DNA of 5,567 nt from Anaerolineales bacterium. Its GTDB lineage: Bacteria > Chloroflexota > Anaerolineae > Anaerolineales > Villigracilaceae. Shown here piece after piece: positions 5,404 to 5,567 of this stretch (position 1 is its first letter; every line of letters starts with the position of its first letter). The notes under the pieces are model-generated. The model worked only from the letters and a program-made list of their open reading frames with translations. It searched no databases and had not been told where the DNA came from. The position numbers were made by a program, and so were the translations under genes. The DNA lies in the NCBI GenBank assembly GCA_015489255.1, contig WGAD01000353.1:1-5567 (forward strand), in the 5' to 3' direction.

Positions 5404-5567
5404 GAGGGGATTACCGGCAGGTTCAGGTGCAGACTTTTACGCGGCTTGCGCGGTTTGACTTCCGGGCATTTCCAGTAGTCGCCGGGGTTTTCGCGGCGGT
5501 CATCGGCAAAGACGGGCAGGATGCCGCAGGCAAAGCATTGCTGGCGGCAGTCGATGCGGGTTTCCCC
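5400..5567 (-). CDS. TIGR03960-type radical SAM protein, C-terminal fragment
   Basis: The last 55 residues of a protein that enters from the right edge, with the stop at 5400-5402. The piece carries TRIDCRQQCFACGILP, close to the conserved DCR..CFACG ending of the TIGR03960 radical SAM family; four cysteines (residues 7, 11, 14 and 34 of the fragment) may bind a metal or an extra cluster. The catalytic CxxxCxxC motif of the radical SAM barrel is outside the window. Identification rests on this motif and on the downstream DUF2344 gene, the family's usual partner. Many relatives are fused to DUF2344 in one polypeptide; here they are two genes overlapping by three bases. Confidence 0.82.
   Translation of the reverse strand, partial: GETRIDCRQQCFACGILPVFADDRRENPGDYWKCPEVKPRKPRKSLHLNLPVIPS

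Overview
The window is most likely chromosomal DNA from a bacterium of the Chloroflexota (Anaerolineae-like). This is an inference from moderately high GC, the adjacent radical SAM / DUF2344 gene pair, a PrsW-like membrane protease with a long soluble tail, and several small uncharacterised proteins. No rRNA, tRNA, CRISPR array or phage gene was seen.

Left part (1-641): the window opens inside an insertion sequence. Only the 5' end of its transposase gene (minus strand) and about 85 bp of terminal DNA are present. The terminus lies inside a DUF3089-type alpha/beta-hydrolase gene, which has lost its N-terminal half and is annotated as a pseudogene. The start region of the transposase can fold into a long stem that buries its ribosome binding site and start codon.

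Middle part (642-3505, plus strand): four consecutive genes. They encode a four-helix membrane protein of unknown function, a small antibiotic-biosynthesis-monooxygenase-like protein 22 bp downstream (probable operon), a 125-aa uncharacterised protein, and a lipoprotein predicted to form a beta-propeller. The last two are adjacent or overlapping, but the lipoprotein start is uncertain because the DNA between them is packed with GC-rich hairpins.

Convergent junction (3506-3663): no gene. It holds a hairpin next to the lipoprotein stop and a perfect 13-bp inverted repeat whose arms each contain the palindrome GCGATCGC, probably a bidirectional terminator or a small structured element.

Right part (3664-5567, minus strand): read in transcription order, the C-terminal end of a TIGR03960-type radical SAM protein, a DUF2344 (TIGR03936) protein whose ATG overlaps the preceding stop, a candidate intrinsic terminator, and then a PrsW-family intramembrane protease with its own strong Shine-Dalgarno site and a possible promoter. 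The radical SAM / DUF2344 pair is a widely conserved module of unknown biochemical role; the PrsW gene appears to be a separate transcription unit.

I found no convincing new multi-gene system. The most interesting items are the sequestered transposase start, the nested palindrome at the convergent junction, and the uncharacterised middle genes.
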